A DNA stretch of 64,000 bases from JBLWXV01 sp048267245 (GCA_048267245.1 JBLWXV010000002.1:248001-312000), one strand, 5' to 3'. Numbered from the stretch's first letter, positions 51,120 through 60,522 are shown. The notes: generated from the letters alone by a model not told the origin. Program-made: numbers and translations.

Positions 51120-52307
51120 TTGCGAATATTATTTGTTTGCCCAAGTTCATTTTGGTCTACACAGGAGCGTCTGGTCTTAACAGATGCTCTCGTCGCGCGT
51201 GCGCGCGGCCACCAAGTGCTCATCTATGGCATCAGAGATTCCTTTCTTCATCATTATGCTGGAAAGCTTGGCTTAGAGTTTATCACCCACAAAGGGCCAT
51301 TTAAGAGAAAGTCTTGGAGTTTTAGTCGCTTTAAGACAATTAAAAAATACTTTGCTCCAGGAGACCTAGCGGTGGACCTCGTGCATGGTTATGGCTTTCA
51401 TATCTTAATGGAGTTGGCCTACCACCTTCGAAGCTATCACCACATTCCACTTCTGGGCACTTTGACCTTTGATCTCGAGCGCAGTTTTAAAAATATCTGG
51501 TATCGCCCAATGATATCGCGGGTAGATCAATTTGTTCTCACTTCAAGAGATATGATCGAACGAGTGAGCTCTCTACTTGGAGTTGCCCCGATGAAGCTTC
51601 AAGTTTGCGGAATCGGGCTTCCCTCGCCTGGAAATGTTGAGGCCCGACGCTTCACCAAAGAATTTTATACCCCAGACGGTGCCCATCTGCTTGGGTTGCA
51701 CGTTGGAGTAGATGAAGAGAATCTCTCAAAGCTTCTCACTGTGCTCCATGCTCTTCGCGCTCTCAATGGGTCGGGCAAGCATGGGGATTTCTACTTGGTG
51801 CTCTTTTGTGAAAAGCCCTGGAAGGAACACGTTCTCTTTAGCTCGCTTCGAGGGGCGGCCCACGAACTCGAGTGCGCTGACTACACGATTTTCTCAGAGC
51901 AAGAGGAGAGTCCTGAGGGAGATCTCTTTGCACCTATTCGCGGTGTTCAAGAGCAAGTTGATATCTGGCTCGGGCTTCCCAGTGCGGAGCCGCTAGAAGA
52001 TTTGTGGATTAGTGCCCTTCTTATGAAGCGCCCTGTGGTGATTCCGCGCACGGTCTCCTCGATGGAGCTACTGCGCCAGTACGAGGGGTGTGGCGAAACC
52101 TATAAGATCGGAGATGCCCGGGAAATTCGCGGCAAGGTTGAAAAGATCACTGCCAGTCGAGATCTGTACGTGGAGCAATTAACTAAACATTCGGAATCAC
52201 TGGCAGATGTCTATGACCCCGACTCCTATAAAGAGGCCATATTAGGATTGTACGAGCGCTCCCTTGCAAAGCGTCGAAGACTGGTTCGCCACCATCGTAA
52301 TCGCTAA
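51120..52307 (+). CDS. Glycosyltransferase, GT4-like
   Basis: 395 residues, TTG start at 51120 with AGGTGAG immediately upstream. N-terminal Rossmann domain begins 'MRILFVCPSSFWSTQERLVL' and 'LVHGYGFHI' matches the acceptor-domain motif of group 1 glycosyltransferases; a second domain follows from about 180 with 'LPSAEPLEDLWISALLMKRP', the family's donor-binding Glu loop. Probably modifies LPS core or another glycan, given the lpx neighbours; substrate unknown. Ends with a basic tail. Confidence 0.75.
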   Translation: MRILFVCPSSFWSTQERLVLTDALVARARGHQVLIYGIRDSFLHHYAGKLGLEFITHKGPFKRKSWSFSRFKTIKKYFAPGDLAVDLVHGYGFHILMELAYHLRSYHHIPLLGTLTFDLERSFKNIWYRPMISRVDQFVLTSRDMIERVSSLLGVAPMKLQVCGIGLPSPGNVEARRFTKEFYTPDGAHLLGLHVGVDEENLSKLLTVLHALRALNGSGKHGDFYLVLFCEKPWKEHVLFSSLRGAAHELECADYTIFSEQEESPEGDLFAPIRGVQEQVDIWLGLPSAEPLEDLWISALLMKRPVVIPRTVSSMELLRQYEGCGETYKIGDAREIRGKVEKITASRDLYVEQLTKHSESLADVYDPDSYKEAILGLYERSLAKRRRLVRHHRNR

Positions 52308-52455
52308 GCATTAAGCGCCTAAAATAACTGGCCAGCCGAGGCAATTTCCGTTATTTTGACGCTCACTTTATTCTTTAGTGCCTTCAGTAGAAGGGCTTAG
52401 GACTCTCTAGAGATTCGCGGCTTTGCCATGAACTTTGGAGAGATATTGAATTAAA

Positions 52456-52492
52456 GGACCCCTTTTAAAACGCCCTTTAAAAGATCAGGTCC
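52456..52492 (+). promoter_or_regulatory. Structured 5' leader of rpsA
   Basis: Nested inverted repeats: GGACC (52456-52460) pairs with GGTCC (52488-52492), and CTTTTAAA (52462-52469) with TTTAAAAG (52476-52483), leaving a 6-base loop. The helix ends 3 bases before the AGAGG of rpsA. Ribosomal protein S1 represses its own mRNA in enterobacteria, so this could be the autoregulatory target. Confidence 0.45.
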
Positions 52493-52507
52493 GAAAGAGG
52501 TGTAAAT

Positions 52508-54247
52508 ATGGGCAATACAACAGAACTAAAAGCTAAATGGATGGAAGGCTACGATGTCGTCTTTGGTGAGGACATTGAAGAAAAAGAGAAGACCGAATTC
52601 GGTGATCTCCTAGCTGCCGAAGCTGACAAATCATTTGAAGAAGGTGAAGTATTCAAAGGTAAAGTCATCAACATCGGTCCAGACTTCGTACTCGTAGACA
52701 TTGGCTACAAGCAAGAAGGTCTCGTTCCAACTAAAGAATTCCAAAACTTTGATGGATCACTCAAAATTAAGCAAGGTGATACAATTGAAGTTTACCTAGA
52801 GAAACTAGAAAGTTCTCTTGGAAACCTAGTTCTTTCAAAAGACAAAGCAGAAATCCTTAAAGCTTGGGACAAAATCTCTGAAGCTTGCGAAAAAGGTACT
52901 CCGCTTGAAGGTACAGTTGTTGCAAAGGTTAAAGGTGGTCTTTCTGTCGATATCGGCGTTAAGGCATTCCTTCCTGGTTCACAAATCGACCTTCGTCCAA
53001 CTCGTTACCTTGATAAGTACATTGGTAAAACAATGCAATTCAAAGTTATCAAGTTTAACAAGAAACGCGGAAATATCGTTCTTTCACGTCGTGCAATTCT
53101 CCAAGAAGAGCGCAACAAGATGAGAGAGGAAATCCTCACTCAAATCCAAGAGGGAATGATTGTTAAAGGTATCGTTAAAAACATCACTGACTACGGTGCA
53201 TTCATCGACCTCGGTGGTATTGACGGTCTCCTTCACATCACAGACATGTCTTGGGGCCGCGTGAAGCACCCATCAAGCCTTCTTAACATCGGTGATGAAA
53301 TTGAAGTTAAGATCCTTAAGTTTGACTCTGATAAAGAAAGAGTTTCACTTGGTCTTAAGCAAGTTCAGCCTAACCCGTGGGAAGATGCTCAAGGCAAGTA
53401 CAAGCCAGGTACTTCAGTTTCTGGCGAAATCGTATCTGTTAAAGACTACGGTGTATTCATTGAACTCGACGACGGAATCGAAGGTCTTATCCACGTAAGT
53501 GAAATGTCTTGGACAGGGAAAATCAAAAACCCAACTAAGCACTTCACAGCTGGTGAGAAAGTAGAAGCTATGGTTCTCGACGTTGATGTTGAAAACAAGC
53601 GTATCTCACTTGGTATTAAACAACTTCAGCCTAACCCATGGGAAGAGCTTGAGAAGAAATACCCTGCTGGATCAAAAGTAAAAGGTAAGATCAAGTCTAT
53701 CGTTGATTTCGGTATGTTCATCGACATCGGTGAAGACGTAGATGCTCTTATCCACGTTTCAGATATCTCTTGGACAAGAAAGAACGTAAATCTTGCTGAA
53801 GAGTACAAAGAAGGACAAGAGATTGATGCCATGATCGTTGCTGTTGATAAAGAAAACGGCAAATTCAGCATGGGTATTAAGCAACTTGAGGAAGATCCAT
53901 GGAAGAAGATCGAAACTCGTCTTCCAGTTGGAACTGTCGTAGAAGCTGAAGTTGTTCGCGTAACTGACTTCGGTGCCTTCGTTGAGCTTGAGACTGGTGT
54001 AGAAGGTCTTATCCACATTTCAGAACTCTCTGAAGAGCGTGTTGAAAAGCCAAGCGACGTTATTAAGAAAGGTGACACTGTAAAAGCTATGGTGATCTCT
54101 GTTGATAAAGACGCTAAGAAAATCGCTCTTTCTAAGAAAGCCGCACTTCACGCTGAACAAACTTCAGGTGAAGGTTACTCATCACAAGTAGTTCAAACTG
54201 CAACTCTTGCTGATAAGCTTAAAGGCTTCAAAGTTTCTGACGAATAA
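52508..54247 (+). CDS. rpsA: 30S ribosomal protein S1
   Basis: 579 residues with six S1 (OB-fold) repeats, the enterobacterial number, at roughly 42-110, 128-195, 212-282, 300-368, 386-455 and 473-541. Repeats 3-6 carry the RNA-binding pattern 'DYGAFIDL...GLLHITDMSW'. It holds mRNA on the 30S subunit. AGAGG lies 7 bases before the ATG and a strong terminator follows. Codon use is highly biased, as expected for abundant expression. Confidence 0.96.
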   Translation: MGNTTELKAKWMEGYDVVFGEDIEEKEKTEFGDLLAAEADKSFEEGEVFKGKVINIGPDFVLVDIGYKQEGLVPTKEFQNFDGSLKIKQGDTIEVYLEKLESSLGNLVLSKDKAEILKAWDKISEACEKGTPLEGTVVAKVKGGLSVDIGVKAFLPGSQIDLRPTRYLDKYIGKTMQFKVIKFNKKRGNIVLSRRAILQEERNKMREEILTQIQEGMIVKGIVKNITDYGAFIDLGGIDGLLHITDMSWGRVKHPSSLLNIGDEIEVKILKFDSDKERVSLGLKQVQPNPWEDAQGKYKPGTSVSGEIVSVKDYGVFIELDDGIEGLIHVSEMSWTGKIKNPTKHFTAGEKVEAMVLDVDVENKRISLGIKQLQPNPWEELEKKYPAGSKVKGKIKSIVDFGMFIDIGEDVDALIHVSDISWTRKNVNLAEEYKEGQEIDAMIVAVDKENGKFSMGIKQLEEDPWKKIETRLPVGTVVEAEVVRVTDFGAFVELETGVEGLIHISELSEERVEKPSDVIKKGDTVKAMVISVDKDAKKIALSKKAALHAEQTSGEGYSSQVVQTATLADKLKGFKVSDE

Positions 54248-54273
54248 TTTTTGTCTCAAACGAGCTAATCGGG

Positions 54274-54304
54274 AAGGCCCTCCAATTGGAGGGCCTTTTT
54301 TTTT
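54274..54304 (+). terminator. Rho-independent terminator of rpsA
   Basis: A 12-bp GC-rich palindrome (54274-54285 with 54286-54297) ends in nine T, 27 bases after the stop. Confidence 0.92.
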
Positions 54305-54359
54305 GCTAGATTTCCCATCATTTGATGACTCGCATCGTATTTATGTGACTAAACTAGGC

Positions 54360-54365
54360 TATAAT
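54360..54365 (+). promoter_or_regulatory. Candidate -10 of small barrel-protein gene
   Basis: A perfect TATAAT about 31 bases before the ATG at 54396, just past the rpsA terminator. No convincing -35 at normal spacing. Confidence 0.4.
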
Positions 54366-54395
54366 TTTCCTAAGAAATGAATCCGAGGAGTTTCG

Positions 54396-54923
54396 ATGAA
54401 GTATTTAATTTGTGCCCTAATGTTTGTCAGTCTTAATGCCCACGCACTCTTGAGAGCGGAAGGCGAGTTTGGTCTCTCCGATGTTGAAAGAGATGGCCAG
54501 AGCCGCAGTTCAGACGGAACAGTCGTTCGACTTGGAGCTTCGCTGGGGTTACTACCGCTTATGGATATGGATTTTAAGTACGGTTATATGTCAGGTGAGT
54601 CGGATGATAAGACCACAAATTCAAGTGGAAACTCTGAGCATATTACTAAGCACGACACTCACTTCTTTGCAGCAGGACCAAGTATTAAGCTGCTCAATTG
54701 GGTGAGAGGTGGAGCTGGAATTGTTTATCAAAAATCCGAGCACACGCTGAACTCATCAACTACAACAAATGAAATTAAAAAAGATAATGATATCGGCTAC
54801 TACGTTGATCTTGGTGTTTATCACATGGTGAGTATCTGGGGATTTTCTCTCACCTACACGCACCAGCAAGCAGGTGACGTCGATTCAAACTACTACACTG
54901 CTGGGATTGTGATTGGTCTTTAG
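54396..54923 (+). CDS. Small exported protein, likely outer-membrane beta-barrel
   Basis: 175 residues. Signal peptide (1-18, 'MKYLICALMFVSLNAHA'), then alternating polar/hydrophobic strands with tight turns ('GASLGLLPLMDMDFKYGYMS', 'GFSLTYTHQQAGD') and a C-terminal 'YYTAGIVIGL' strand, the layout of an 8-strand OmpX/OmpW-size barrel. GAGGAG precedes the ATG by 7 bases. No specific family recognised. Confidence 0.7.
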   Translation: MKYLICALMFVSLNAHALLRAEGEFGLSDVERDGQSRSSDGTVVRLGASLGLLPLMDMDFKYGYMSGESDDKTTNSSGNSEHITKHDTHFFAAGPSIKLLNWVRGGAGIVYQKSEHTLNSSTTTNEIKKDNDIGYYVDLGVYHMVSIWGFSLTYTHQQAGDVDSNYYTAGIVIGL

Positions 54924-54950
54924 TCTTTATGCTGGCTAGAGGTCTCTCCT

Positions 54951-55349
54951 CTAGCCATTTCCTTCTTCGCTCTCTGTGATAGCGAGTTCAAGTTTTCTCA
55001 TAAATTCTTTTTGATCTTCAACTGAGAGAGCACTTTTAAGGGCGGTATTGAATTCGTCCTTGTGAGTTTTATAAAGGCCGACAAACATCTCAACGTAGAA
55101 GTGCTTGTCATCGATCTTGTTGATCTTTGTATAGAATTTTAAGACTTGCTCAAGCTCTGCTTTGTTGAATTTCTTCTTGAGGGCCAAAGCAGCTTGTTCA
55201 AGCTCAATATAGACGAGCTTCATGTCAGCTTTTTGCGCCTTACTTAGTTCTTGCTCAATTTTCTTAGTCTCAATTGCTGCGAGGGTGGCAAATGGGCCAA
55301 GAAGTGCCAGAGAGAGTGAGAGGTGGAAGAACAATTTTTTGCTGATCAT
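54951..55349 (-). CDS. Small secreted helical protein
   Basis: 132 residues. Signal peptide (1-25, ending LAA) and a helical, Lys/Glu-rich mature part, without Cys. AAGG lies about 8 bases before the ATG. It starts 11 bases after the CHAP-like gene's stop, so the two are probably co-transcribed. No family recognised. Confidence 0.65.
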   Translation of the reverse strand: MISKKLFFHLSLSLALLGPFATLAAIETKKIEQELSKAQKADMKLVYIELEQAALALKKKFNKAELEQVLKFYTKINKIDDKHFYVEMFVGLYKTHKDEFNTALKSALSVEDQKEFMRKLELAITESEEGNG

Positions 55350-55360
55350 ATGCTTTAACC

Positions 55361-56215
55361 TTACTTAACGTAGACACCAATCAATTTGCGAGGAAGATAT
55401 TCGTTAATTGGTCTTCCCGATTTAAAATCACTTAGAAACTCATTATCTCCGGCCTTGACTTCAATGTGGCCACAACAACCTCCACTGTAGACGAGCACAG
55501 CTCCTTTAGGGGCATTGCGGGCGTTGATGCTCTTATTCGAGGCCATAAGATTGGTAAACCCCATACTTCTGAGGTCGCCACCGTAGTCTCTGGCCATCTT
55601 TGTTCCAGAGTAGTTCTTTGTAAAACCACCGGCTAGAATACCAAGCTTTACATAGCGTAGACACTTCGCTTTTGATCCTGGCTTTCGTTTGCTCGAACAA
55701 CCAGAGACCGTGCAGTTGAGTGTGAGGTTGCGGCGAAGCCTCGCGATCATATTGGTTACTTGAGAGGAATTTGAATACTTGGAGTGATCGCTTTTTTGCG
55801 TCTTAGCTTCGATGATAACGGCGACATCTTCATTGAGCTTAAAGAATGAGTCGGAGGCATAATTAAAATTCTCTGCTCCAAGACAAACCCCTAAATCTCC
55901 CTCTTCAACAGCATTTAAGAGCTCTTGGCAGGCGAATATATCCAGTCTCGCACTACATTCTTCAACGATTGTATCCATCTTTTGGGTGTAGAGCTCTCTG
56001 AGGGCCGCGTCTTTAACTAAGGCATCAAATTCGGCGCGAGTAAACTTCTCGCCGGGATTTGCTGCTTCTGGAGTGAGTGCCCGCTGCGCTTTCATGTGAA
56101 TTGTGTGCAGGCGCATCCACTGATCATAATTGGCCGTGGTTTGTCCTTCTGCCCAGAGCGATTGAGGAAGTAAGAGAAGTAGAAATGTTATTGATAAAAT
56201 AAATCGATTTCGCAT
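55361..56215 (-). CDS. Secreted protein with CHAP/NlpC-like Cys-His pair
   Basis: 284 residues from ATG 56215 (AGGA 7-8 bases upstream). Signal peptide (1-22, ending LWA). A helical N-terminal half with several Cys pairs is followed by a region that looks like a papain-fold amidase: Cys185 in 'AKCLRYVKLGIL' at the start of a helix, and His250 in 'GHIEVKAGDN' preceded by 'APKGAVLVYSGG' (CHAP proteins show 'P.pGdi.vy' then 'GHV.i'). That would make it a peptidoglycan peptidase or amidase; by-eye inference only. Confidence 0.6.
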   Translation of the reverse strand: MRNRFILSITFLLLLLPQSLWAEGQTTANYDQWMRLHTIHMKAQRALTPEAANPGEKFTRAEFDALVKDAALRELYTQKMDTIVEECSARLDIFACQELLNAVEEGDLGVCLGAENFNYASDSFFKLNEDVAVIIEAKTQKSDHSKYSNSSQVTNMIARLRRNLTLNCTVSGCSSKRKPGSKAKCLRYVKLGILAGGFTKNYSGTKMARDYGGDLRSMGFTNLMASNKSINARNAPKGAVLVYSGGCCGHIEVKAGDNEFLSDFKSGRPINEYLPRKLIGVYVK

Positions 56216-56317
56216 AGCCCATCCTAGAACCATAATCTTGATATAATTATAGGACTAGTAAATTGGGGCCAGAAGCTAGTAAGTTCTGCCAAGGGCCTTA
56301 TTACATGAGTATTTCGC

Positions 56318-56908
56318 TCAGTGACCCATCTCCTTTAAGACTTTATCAATAGTGCTCACACCAAGGGTAATTTTATTCATAAAGGAGTTATCTGAAGGGA
56401 CAAAGTGAAAGTGAGGGTGTTGCTTCCAAATCTTCTGGAGCTTTTGATCTAATTCAATGGCCGCTTTTGAGCCTTCAGAGCGATAGGGGTTATTGCTCTT
56501 TATATCGTGTTTATTACTGGCGGCAGCGGTCTCAAAGAAAATGACGGCGTCATAGCGTGCAATTTCGGCCTCCATTGAAGTGCCAAGCTCTTCAAAGAAA
56601 GTCTCAGCTCCTTCACCCCAATAGGCCAGACCATCAAGAGTCCCGCGGTCGCAGACCTGCAAGGAGTTCGGATAGAGCATGCAGAAATTATCTTCTAGAG
56701 TGTGCTGGAGCTTAAAGATTGCTTTTTGTAGAAGCTTGACTCGGCCGGGCTCTTCTTCGCGGTGAATCCCATTTTCAAATAAAAGGGTCGCCGCTTCTGG
56801 TACGATATTTACTTTATTTTTAAATTCGCGCTTAAAGAGATCTAGGGCAGTGGTTTTTCCACCACCCGGTCCACCTGTTACGACGATCTTTGCTTCCCTT
56901 CTCTTCAC
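56318..56908 (-). CDS. P-loop ATPase, AAA_28/NadR-like
   Basis: 196 residues from GTG 56908, which has GGAGG 6 bases upstream; ATG 56914 sits directly on that site. P-loop 'VVTGGPGGGKTTALDLFKRE' at the N-terminus, a Walker B-like 'QVCDRGTLDGLAYWG', and a C-terminal 'GVSTIDKVLKE' helix. This is the AAA_28 group, whose members are kinases or NTPases of unknown substrate. It is encoded 47 bases after the metalloprotease stop codon, in the same direction. Confidence 0.75.
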   Translation of the reverse strand: MKRREAKIVVTGGPGGGKTTALDLFKREFKNKVNIVPEAATLLFENGIHREEEPGRVKLLQKAIFKLQHTLEDNFCMLYPNSLQVCDRGTLDGLAYWGEGAETFFEELGTSMEAEIARYDAVIFFETAAASNKHDIKSNNPYRSEGSKAAIELDQKLQKIWKQHPHFHFVPSDNSFMNKITLGVSTIDKVLKEMGH

Positions 56909-56955
56909 GGCCATCCTCCATTATGTAGGAGGATAGTTTATCAAAGATGACCAGG

Positions 56956-57711
56956 TTATGGGTACATCTCTTGGAGGGTTTCAATATCCTTCTTTGAGAG
57001 GACAAACTTGAGACCTCTATCAATCTCGGGCCTTTTTCTGAAGTAGTAGCAGTAGTTCATGATCGATTGACTATCGTAATCGGTGTGAAAAATTGCTGTG
57101 TCATAAATTTTTTCAAGCTTATGAGGCTTATTCATATTTACTGGGCTAGAAGATCCAAGGCACTGCTCATCGTGCTTAGCATCCGGATGTATATGTTCAT
57201 GACGAAGCCCTGCCACGTGGCCAAATTCATGAACGATCGTCGTTGTTCTGACGGCACTGAGGGCAACGGTCGCAACTCTACCACTCTTTGAGAAAAAACC
57301 ATGCTCGCTCCCCGTAATTGACATTTCTCCGGCCTGTCCGATAACAGCGCGACCAGCAAAGCTGGGATCGAAAATCACAAAGCGTCCTTTTGCTTCAAGA
57401 ACAATTAGGTCTGGTTCTTCAGTTTGAGAACAGTCTTTAAATCCTGTGAAGTGAATACCAGTTAAGTCCTCGCGGTAGTGGGCCCGAACGGTGCGAGCGA
57501 TTTGCTCGCGCTCACTTGTCGATAGAGCCCTTGGAAGAAATTTTAATTCCTTCTTGGCGTAGTCATAGCTCACGAGATTGGTGCCTATTAGCTGAGACTT
57601 CTCTGAATAAAAGCAGGTGACGATCTCTTTTTTGTCCCATGTTGTGTGGGGTTCATAAATCCCAGCATGGGCGAGTAGGGGCAGCACAAGTGCGCTCAGT
57701 AGAAATTTCAT
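56956..57711 (-). CDS. Secreted astacin-like (metzincin) metalloprotease
   Basis: 251 residues. Signal peptide (1-16, 'FLLSALVLPLLAHA') and no propeptide of note. The zinc site 'HEFGHVAGLRHEH' (His161, Glu162, His165, His171) and the Met-turn 'SIMNY' (Met218) are intact, so it should be active. Two disulphide-type Cys. The short size and HEH ending match M12A-like enzymes. Likely exported and used on proteins outside the cell or in prey, which is inference. Confidence 0.85.
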   Translation of the reverse strand: MKFLLSALVLPLLAHAGIYEPHTTWDKKEIVTCFYSEKSQLIGTNLVSYDYAKKELKFLPRALSTSEREQIARTVRAHYREDLTGIHFTGFKDCSQTEEPDLIVLEAKGRFVIFDPSFAGRAVIGQAGEMSITGSEHGFFSKSGRVATVALSAVRTTTIVHEFGHVAGLRHEHIHPDAKHDEQCLGSSSPVNMNKPHKLEKIYDTAIFHTDYDSQSIMNYCYYFRKRPEIDRGLKFVLSKKDIETLQEMYP

Positions 57712-57834
57712 CTCAAGTCTCCGGGTGTGGTTGCGGGGGCACTATAATATTGTGGTGCGTCAAAAGGAAGCCCTAAATGGATTTCTTGGAATTCTTACAC
57801 TTCTTTAAATGAGGAGACTATCTAACTATTTGAA

Positions 57835-58686
57835 TTAATGAAGGAGAAAGGGCAGAGAGAGTCCCGTCTTTTGAAAGATAAGGTGCTCACTTCTATAGGC
57901 CTCTCCATCAATTTTGAGTGGGAGTTCCTTATTTCCCCGTAGCTCTAGGCGCTGGCAAAGCCTGCTGATTAAAGGGCCATCAGAGACGGGGGGCATTTCG
58001 GCAGACTGGGCCTCAAAGATAGCTCTGAGTGATTCACTAACTTCCGTACTTGCAACAGTTGTAAATCCAAAACTCTGTCCAAAGTGAGCGCTGTAGCTTG
58101 GAGAGACTCTAACCCCACCACCAGCAAAGAGACCTTGGCTGACAAGTGCTCCAAAGCCAGAGACTTTGCGCTCTTGTTCGTTATCCACCTTAAAGCTAAG
58201 CTCAAAAATTTCAGGAGAGAGCATCTCTTCAAGTGCATTGATATAGTAGCTAATTTTGCCAGTGGCCTTTTTAAGGAGATCGTCTCCACTAGAAGTGACC
58301 TTGGCGGGGGCGCCAATAGAGACAGCGTTAATGAATAAGCGCTCATTACAGGACATCACTGGAACCACGAGTCTCTTTTGACCTTCTAGTATTGAAAGTG
58401 TCTTAGAAAGGGTTGGGATAGTTGCCTCAATATGGAGAGATCTGGCAAAGTCATTGGCCGTGCCCGCAGGAAAGTAGATTATTGATTTAATTTTATCTGC
58501 GACACCCTCAGGGAGATTTTGAAGGAGATAGTTCAAGGTTCCGTCACCTCCCAGGAGGATGATGACTGAATTATTGCTTATATTTTTTGATGAATATTCT
58601 CTAGCAGAGAGCTTATTCTTTAAGGTGCCAAAGAACTCGGCATATTTGTCTTTGGCATTTTCGTTGGCACAGTAGAAATAATTCAT
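57835..58686 (-). CDS. Diacylglycerol kinase/sphingosine kinase-family protein
   Basis: 283 residues. ATP-binding 'ILLGGDGTLNYLLQNLPEG' (about residue 44-62) and 'YFPAGTANDFARSL' (about 72-85) are the DAGK catalytic motifs; the C-terminal beta-sandwich contains 'LKIDGEAY'. Cytosolic or peripheral lipid kinase; substrate could be diacylglycerol or another lipid. It has no apparent operon partner. ATG at 58686. Confidence 0.85.
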   Translation of the reverse strand: MNYFYCANENAKDKYAEFFGTLKNKLSAREYSSKNISNNSVIILLGGDGTLNYLLQNLPEGVADKIKSIIYFPAGTANDFARSLHIEATIPTLSKTLSILEGQKRLVVPVMSCNERLFINAVSIGAPAKVTSSGDDLLKKATGKISYYINALEEMLSPEIFELSFKVDNEQERKVSGFGALVSQGLFAGGGVRVSPSYSAHFGQSFGFTTVASTEVSESLRAIFEAQSAEMPPVSDGPLISRLCQRLELRGNKELPLKIDGEAYRSEHLIFQKTGLSLPFLLH

Positions 58687-58751
58687 AGATTCCTCTTTTT
58701 CACTCTATCTCTAAAATTGAGTCAATCAAAGGGAATCTATGAATCGTCTAA

Positions 58752-59273
58752 TTATCTTTTTGTAAGAAAGGTCCATCCACAGTAGCTATCAGCTAGCTCA
58801 ACGACTTGATCCACCTCTGGAAGGTCCATTTGTCTTGAGGAGCTTGAGAAATTCTGGGCAAGCCATAATTCGTTAGCATCAGAAGTCTTTTGGATATAGC
58901 GCTCGTGGATAGCATATTCACTTCCTAGAAGGACGTAGCGAACTCTCTCTACTGAATTGCTTACTTTTGGGGCATTTGCCTCTCCCTCTATTGCTGAGAG
59001 TAGTTCAGTGAGTTTAACTGAGTCTTCTTTTGACAAAAATTTTGTCCCATAGAAGAGAGGGATTGTTGGTCCAACCATGCCAAAGGTTTGTGTCTTCTTA
59101 ATTTTTACTGTCCCTTCACTTGAGAACTCGCAGCTGAGTTCATAGCTTGGATTGGTATAACTACAGCTATTGCCCTTGCAAAGAGTCGCCTCTTTAATGA
59201 CGGTTAGGGTACTGTTTGAAAAAGCGGCAGTACTAAATAGAAGAGAGAGCAGGGAGAGAGTGATAATTTTCAC
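58752..59273 (-). CDS. Small secreted protein of unknown function
   Basis: 173 residues from GTG 59273, chosen because AAGGA lies 9 bases upstream and the signal peptide (1-20, 'VKIITLSLLSLLFSTAAFS') then sits at the N-terminus; the longer frame to 59333 has no ribosome binding site. Four Cys. No family recognised. Same strand as the catalase-like gene, with 96 bases between. Confidence 0.65.
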   Translation of the reverse strand: MKIITLSLLSLLFSTAAFSNSTLTVIKEATLCKGNSCSYTNPSYELSCEFSSEGTVKIKKTQTFGMVGPTIPLFYGTKFLSKEDSVKLTELLSAIEGEANAPKVSNSVERVRYVLLGSEYAIHERYIQKTSDANELWLAQNFSSSSRQMDLPEVDQVVELADSYCGWTFLTKR

Positions 59274-59369
59274 TGTATTATTCCTTGGTAGTAAATAAAA
59301 GGTGTACTTACTCAGAATGATACAGCTGAACAATTTATTTAATGGACCTAGAAATATTTATAGACTGCT

Positions 59370-60320
59370 CTATTTCTTCCAAACTTCATGGCGAAAGAAG
59401 ATTCCTTCGTCTCCAAACTCAGAGGATAAAAACTCTGAGGTTGTGATGATGTCGGCAATTGGGCGAGATTGGGCCACTAAGCTCTTAATATCCTTCTCTT
59501 GGTATTTTTCATAATTAAAGTTCTTGGGAAGAGACTCGAGAGCATAGATTGTGTAGAGCTCTTGACCCGCGGCCAGATTGAGAAAGTCTTTCCTAATGTC
59601 GTGCTCTTTTGATGAGAACGTTAATTTACTATTTGGTACAAAGAAGAGCTGAACGGGAGCTTTAAGAGTTTTAGTCTTATCTCCCTTTTCATTAATTAAT
59701 CCCATATCGTCAATCTTGATTTGCTCTGGATAGGAGGTCACTCTTTTAAATAGGCGATGAATGAGTTTAGTGCCGATAGAATCACCCATGGGAACAATAT
59801 TTGAAAGTGGGTGTTTGAGAAAGTTAAAATCGCGCTCCTGTCCCTCAAGTGTGTAGAGTGCAGAAACGTTTGCACTAGGAACACCATCGCGCAGAACTTT
59901 CAGCGCTAGACCTGGGGCCACCGGCTTAGAGTCTTTTGGATTATAGGTAATAGATAGACGCAGCAGCGCACATTCGGCGCCTTTGAAGATTCCTGAGTAG
60001 GGATTGTTTTCTCTGGAGACAATTTTAACTTTTGCCATTACTCCACGACGGTGAAGAAACTTTTTCCATCCCTCTGGGGCCATGTCACTTTCTAGATTTG
60101 TTTTTAGGCTTAGTTCCTGGAAGGTCATGGCGAGAAATTGCATGAGTCCAAGATTATTGAATTCGGGAAGCTCACTGTACTTAGTTTCAACTGCCTTAGA
60201 CCAAAGGTAGCTTTGCTTTTCGCATGCACTTTGATCTTCGTACGTCTTTGCCCAAGACGGCATCGTGAGCCCTATAAATACTGCGAGAGTAAATGAAATT
60301 TTTCTCAGTGAAGTGGCCAC
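59370..60320 (-). CDS. Secreted catalase-like haem protein
   Basis: 316 residues from GTG 60320, chosen for GGAGG 5 bases upstream. Signal peptide (1-24, ending SWA). The mature part has the catalase-fold distal region 'FLHRRGVMAKVKIV' (His90) and 'GAECALLRLSITYN' plus 'GLALKVLRDG', as in small catalase-like proteins and the allene oxide synthases derived from catalase. The usual proximal 'RxxSYxDT' was not found, so haem ligation is uncertain. Divergent from the haem dioxygenase gene, suggesting a shared pathway in which it acts on the dioxygenase's hydroperoxide product. Confidence 0.6.
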   Translation of the reverse strand: MATSLRKISFTLAVFIGLTMPSWAKTYEDQSACEKQSYLWSKAVETKYSELPEFNNLGLMQFLAMTFQELSLKTNLESDMAPEGWKKFLHRRGVMAKVKIVSRENNPYSGIFKGAECALLRLSITYNPKDSKPVAPGLALKVLRDGVPSANVSALYTLEGQERDFNFLKHPLSNIVPMGDSIGTKLIHRLFKRVTSYPEQIKIDDMGLINEKGDKTKTLKAPVQLFFVPNSKLTFSSKEHDIRKDFLNLAAGQELYTIYALESLPKNFNYEKYQEKDIKSLVAQSRPIADIITTSEFLSSEFGDEGIFFRHEVWKK

Positions 60321-60522
60321 GAATTCCTCCGAAGTTAAAATCAATTAATTTTATCACTCGGGCCTTATTAAAGGGGGAGGGAAATCCTTTCACTGCGAGA
60401 TGTGTATTAACCATTTGTATCGGTCTGTTATTATAAAGCAGTTCTGTATGTTAACTAATTGTTTTCTAGAATCATCCTTTTAGAAAATTAAGATTAGCTC
60501 CAGTACTGAGGGAGGAAAAAAA

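Noticed and set aside
57743..57748. Perfect TATAAT
   Set aside because: On the plus strand it faces no plus-strand gene, and it does not pair with a -35 for the minus-strand metalloprotease gene.
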